The notes beneath the pieces are model-generated. The model saw only the letters and a program-made list of their open reading frames with translations. It made no database searches and was not told the origin of the DNA. A DNA stretch of 64,000 bases from Centropus unirufus (Eukaryota; Chordata; Aves; Cuculiformes; Centropidae). Both the position numbers and the translations under genes were made by a program. The stretch spans positions 1,218,961-1,282,960 of the forward strand of contig VYZI01000123.1 of NCBI GenBank assembly GCA_013397695.1, written 5' to 3'. How positions within the stretch are numbered: position 1 is the stretch's first letter; each line of letters begins with the position of its first letter. Shown one piece after another: positions 60,431 through 64,000 of this stretch.

Positions 60431-63400
60431 CGACCTCTATTTCTTTGCATTTAAAGAACACATTGTTAGAATTATGGGTGATTAGCGAAAGATGTTGACA
60501 ACTCCATCGGTAATAGACTTTTCATTTCCAGGTGTGGTACATTCCTTCACCTTTATCACTAAAACTACTGAGGGAATTCACTTAAAGATGACTCTTTTCA
60601 CTAAGAGATTAAAGTTCTGATTTTTCAGTGCTTCTGTGTTAACAAACAGGATTTTTCTTCCATCATACCGAGGTAGTAAATATTTATGGTTTAATCTCCT
60701 GCTTTTGGTCTTAGACACACAGCTACACAATTTTGGTTGTATTTATATGTTAGCATTGATGATAGATATGTATCAGAAGAGATTATCTATTTACCATCTG
60801 CCATTGGGAACATGGCGAGAAGTTTAATCTGTCTAGTATAACTTCGATTACAGTTTTAAGATCACGTTATGTATGACATACATGGATAGATGCTGTCAGT
60901 GGTGTGATTAGCTGTTTAGAACAAGGGTTTTATGAAAACAACTATTGGTAGATTGTTACAGAAGCAGTGCTCCTTTGAGACCATCAGGACTTAGGACTTG
61001 GTAATAATAAGTAATGAATAAATCAATGAACAAGATATGACAGGATTTTAAAAGATGATGTGTATTTATTTTAGCACACTCTGGATCTTTGAGAAATATC
61101 TTAAACTCCTGCTATTACTGAGCTGATAGGATATATTTCAGCCTTCATGGAGAACTGCAGATGAAATTGCAAACATATAGTTAGTAGGTAGTATTTAATG
61201 TCAAGATTAATCTGACCATCCATATACTTTGTTCCTGATGAAATATGTTCAGCTCAGGCTGGAGCGGTGGAAGAAGAGGGAAGCCATCTAACGATACCCC
61301 TGAGTTAAAGACCATCTTTTTATTTGGTTTTTAGGACAGTAGAAGTTTCTATCTAATCTGTGAAGGAGGCTCTTCTATGGTACAAGTAACATAAATAATA
61401 GAAATGAGAAACAGCTTTTACATGTAAAAGATTGGGGAGGAATGTATTAACAATGTACAGGGATATGGGATCCTTGTAGAAATAACCAAGTGGTGAAGAC
61501 ACTTGTGAGCTGAGGAGGTGAACACTGACCTTTAACCAAAGGAATATTAATTTATAAGTAGGCAGAGAATGCAAGTCCTTTGATACAGCATTGGTGAGGC
61601 AAACACTGGGTACTACTAAGACCAAAAAACTGGAAAGGTTTTCAAGGAGAATGCAAAGTCTAGGACTGATGTCTTAAAACATGAAGCTTAATAGCTTGAT
61701 CTGTTTGTTTATTTGGGAGAAGGCTAAGAAGTAATATCTAACCCTCACAGTCTAGAAGTATCTACATTTTTTTTTTTTTTCCCCACCTTGTATTTGATAG
61801 CTCTTTGAGTTTCGTACAGGACGAGTTTCCCAGCCTAGGAACTGAAGGACAGCACCAAACTGTAGTAGTAAAATACAGTCAGGTAGCAGAGGATAATTGT
61901 GGTTATAATCCTTTGTTAATTGAAGACTTCATACTGAAACTGGATTTCAAATAAAACAAGACGATATGCTTGTGATTACAAAGAACTTACAGATATGATG
62001 CAGAATTTGCATTAGGTATGACATTGTGCCAAGGGAAGTCAAACTGGAAACTCTCTGTAGCTTTAACATTTATGGTTCAAAAAGCATGGCTCTCCACAGA
62101 ACAGAGTTCTCAGGACCTCATCTTCCACTGTTATGCAGGTGGCACATTACATCCAGTAGAGAGACTGCACAATTTCAGCAGCTGTTTTCTCCATTAAAAA
62201 AATGCATTGGAGAATTAAAGTGGGACCAAAAAGGGGTAACGAGAATGAGGATATTAAAAAAAAAAACTACTTCTTTTGAAAGATTAGACCTTTTTTCACT
62301 TTAGAAAGAAGATTAAGAAAGAGGATGCAGTATAATAATGGTCTAGGCACAGTAGCTTAAATGAGCATGTTCTCTGTGATCTAACACGAGCACAGTAACT
62401 TCAAGGAAAATTAGAAGGTAACATTCAAAACTGATAAAAAAAACCCAACCCAACCTGTAATTACCTCTACTTATAAAACTTGTAATTAGACCATGGAGCT
62501 CACTGCAAAGTCACAAAGGCCAAGAATGTAACAAGATTAAAAACGGTATTGTATTTTAGGAATAACAAGAATATTGAGAGTCATAGAGCATAAAAACAAT
62601 AGAAGGGCTATTAAATCTCAAGTTTCAAGGTGGAAACCAACTTTCTGCCTTGTAGAATGAGTTGATACTGACATTGATATGAATAAAGAATACAAGTGTG
62701 GAGGAGCTGGTCCACCTCTGCCTGCTCTGGGGTCTTTGTACAGAATGAGCCAAAGGGCTTGAGTAGTTTGTGTAATGAGCCAATTAATAAAATCCTGTGT
62801 TTGGCTGGTTTAATTCTGTTTGTTTCAGTGGTGTTATATTTAAGCTCCTGTAATGATGAGAAAAATTGATATTATTTTTTGTTCAATGGGATAGACTGGA
62901 TGAGTATTTTTCAATTTATAATATATGTACTGGTGGAAGTAGTAGGACATCACAAACCGTTCTATGAATTTTATGTTTGCTCACATGCAGCCAAACAAAA
63001 TTGAGGGGGGCAGGGAGGAGAAGTAATAAAAAAAAATCTTGGTTTACCTTTTTTTGTTACTTGGTAAAAAATAGCAAGTTGCAAAAGATCAATAAAAAAC
63101 CTGTCAGTTTAAATTTGAATCCTATTAAAATTAGAGAAACAATCTAACAGATGATCGATCTTGCAAGATTTCATGCAGAATTCATTAATTTAGAGGGATA
63201 TTTACTACATGGAATGAAGCAAAAAAACATTGTCCTTGTGTCTGTGTTTGAGTTTTAAAGAAATGTTAGAATACAGATTGAACTGGGTTGTTGTCTACCT
63301 TCTCTTTTCAAAATTCTTGTATTAAAAGTTTGAAATGTGAAGGATAAATGTAGGAAAGCCTTATTTGAGTTATGGCCATTGTAGCTATAAAATTCAGATA

Positions 63401-64000
63401 ATTTAATTGGATCTGTGATCTGATCCAAAAGGCACATTGCTGTGCTTCCAGTAAAATAATTCAGTAACCTGTTACTTATGAATCCACTCCAAAAGTCAGT
63501 GGCAGTACTAATGTGCCTTTCTACACTTGAGAACAGATAGATAAGTTTAATTGTTTTTTATGATGATGATGATAATATTGCTGAATACTTGCAAAAAGAG
63601 ACTTTAATATACAGAGCTGTCAGCTCTTCACTTGATATGTCTTGAATGTTGACACTAAATTTGAAATCAAACTTACAATACCAACACTGTGAAAGAAAGT
63701 GTTACATGTTTATATGGTCCTATGCTACTAATTTCTACTCCACACAGAGTATTTCTCATTTTAAAAGCAGGAGGAGTCAGTCATTTAGAAGAGGCTGAAA
63801 GGAGAGTTGATGGTGGGGAAGTTAAATCAAGAACTGTTAAACTAATACACTAGTGGTAATATGCGGATGGTGGAATAACCTCACATTTTTAAGTGCAACA
63901 AGTGGATGCACTTTGGAACAGCTGTTTAAGTTTCCAGCAGTTTTATAGCTACGTGAGCTCTTACTTAAGGCTTCATGAGCCAAAACTGAACAATGTATTG
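60431..64000. other. Intergenic to window end
   Basis: AT-rich, with a T14 run near 61.77 kb and a short ATG trinucleotide repeat near 63.56 kb. Open frames do not exceed 92 codons and none is recognised. Confidence 0.6.

Noticed and set aside
1..64000. tRNA, rRNA, CRISPR array or prokaryotic operon
   Set aside because: Nothing in the sequence resembles these. Spliced gene structure, LINEs and a CpG island show vertebrate nuclear DNA.

Overview
The window looks like avian (at least sauropsid) nuclear DNA. The background is AT-rich, with degraded CR1-type LINE fragments, LTR-like elements of avian endogenous-retrovirus type, microsatellites, one 208-base assembly gap and a single isolated N. 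Only one gene is well supported: a six-exon PIM-family serine/threonine kinase on the minus strand, best identified as PIM3. Its coding exons run from 54,909 down to 51,831 and join without any frame break into a 323-residue protein. The species cannot be fixed from the sequence alone.

Layout. 1-50,435 is a gene-poor interval, downstream of PIM3 in PIM3's own direction. It carries an old CR1-like LINE (about 13.64-15.72 kb), a degraded LTR with internal ~50-bp tandem units (about 18.01-18.76 kb), two same-strand copies of a second LTR-like repeat (about 24.43-25.17 and 38.21-38.95 kb), a CR1 3' end (about 26.58-27.35 kb), a chimeric CR1 scrap (about 34.93-35.10 kb) and several simple repeats. 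50,436-51,830 is the inferred PIM3 3' UTR, with AU-rich instability motifs. 51,831-54,909 holds the coding exons and five introns; the gap lies in intron 3. About 54.2-56.8 kb is a strong CpG island covering exons 1-3, the 5' leader and the promoter. From 56.85 kb to the end is AT-rich flank with another CR1 copy on the minus strand (about 58.88-60.43 kb).

Function. PIM kinases are constitutively active survival and growth kinases of the CAMK group, controlled mainly by how much transcript and protein is present. The visible regulation fits this: a CpG-island promoter with CCAAT, GC-box and octamer-like motifs, a leader of about 760 bases with no upstream ATG, and a 3' UTR with AU-rich elements. 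Two coding differences from human PIM kinases deserve checking: Leu after the hinge motif (residue 126) and Gln in place of the usual Pro in the C-lobe H-P-W motif (residue 289).

Several splice-site-bounded, exon-like segments occur in the 'desert' (for example 22.36-23.19 kb on plus; 3.9, 8.4, 9.9 and 26.4 kb on minus). They may be lncRNA exons, small lineage-specific coding exons or chance. I give them only as findings.
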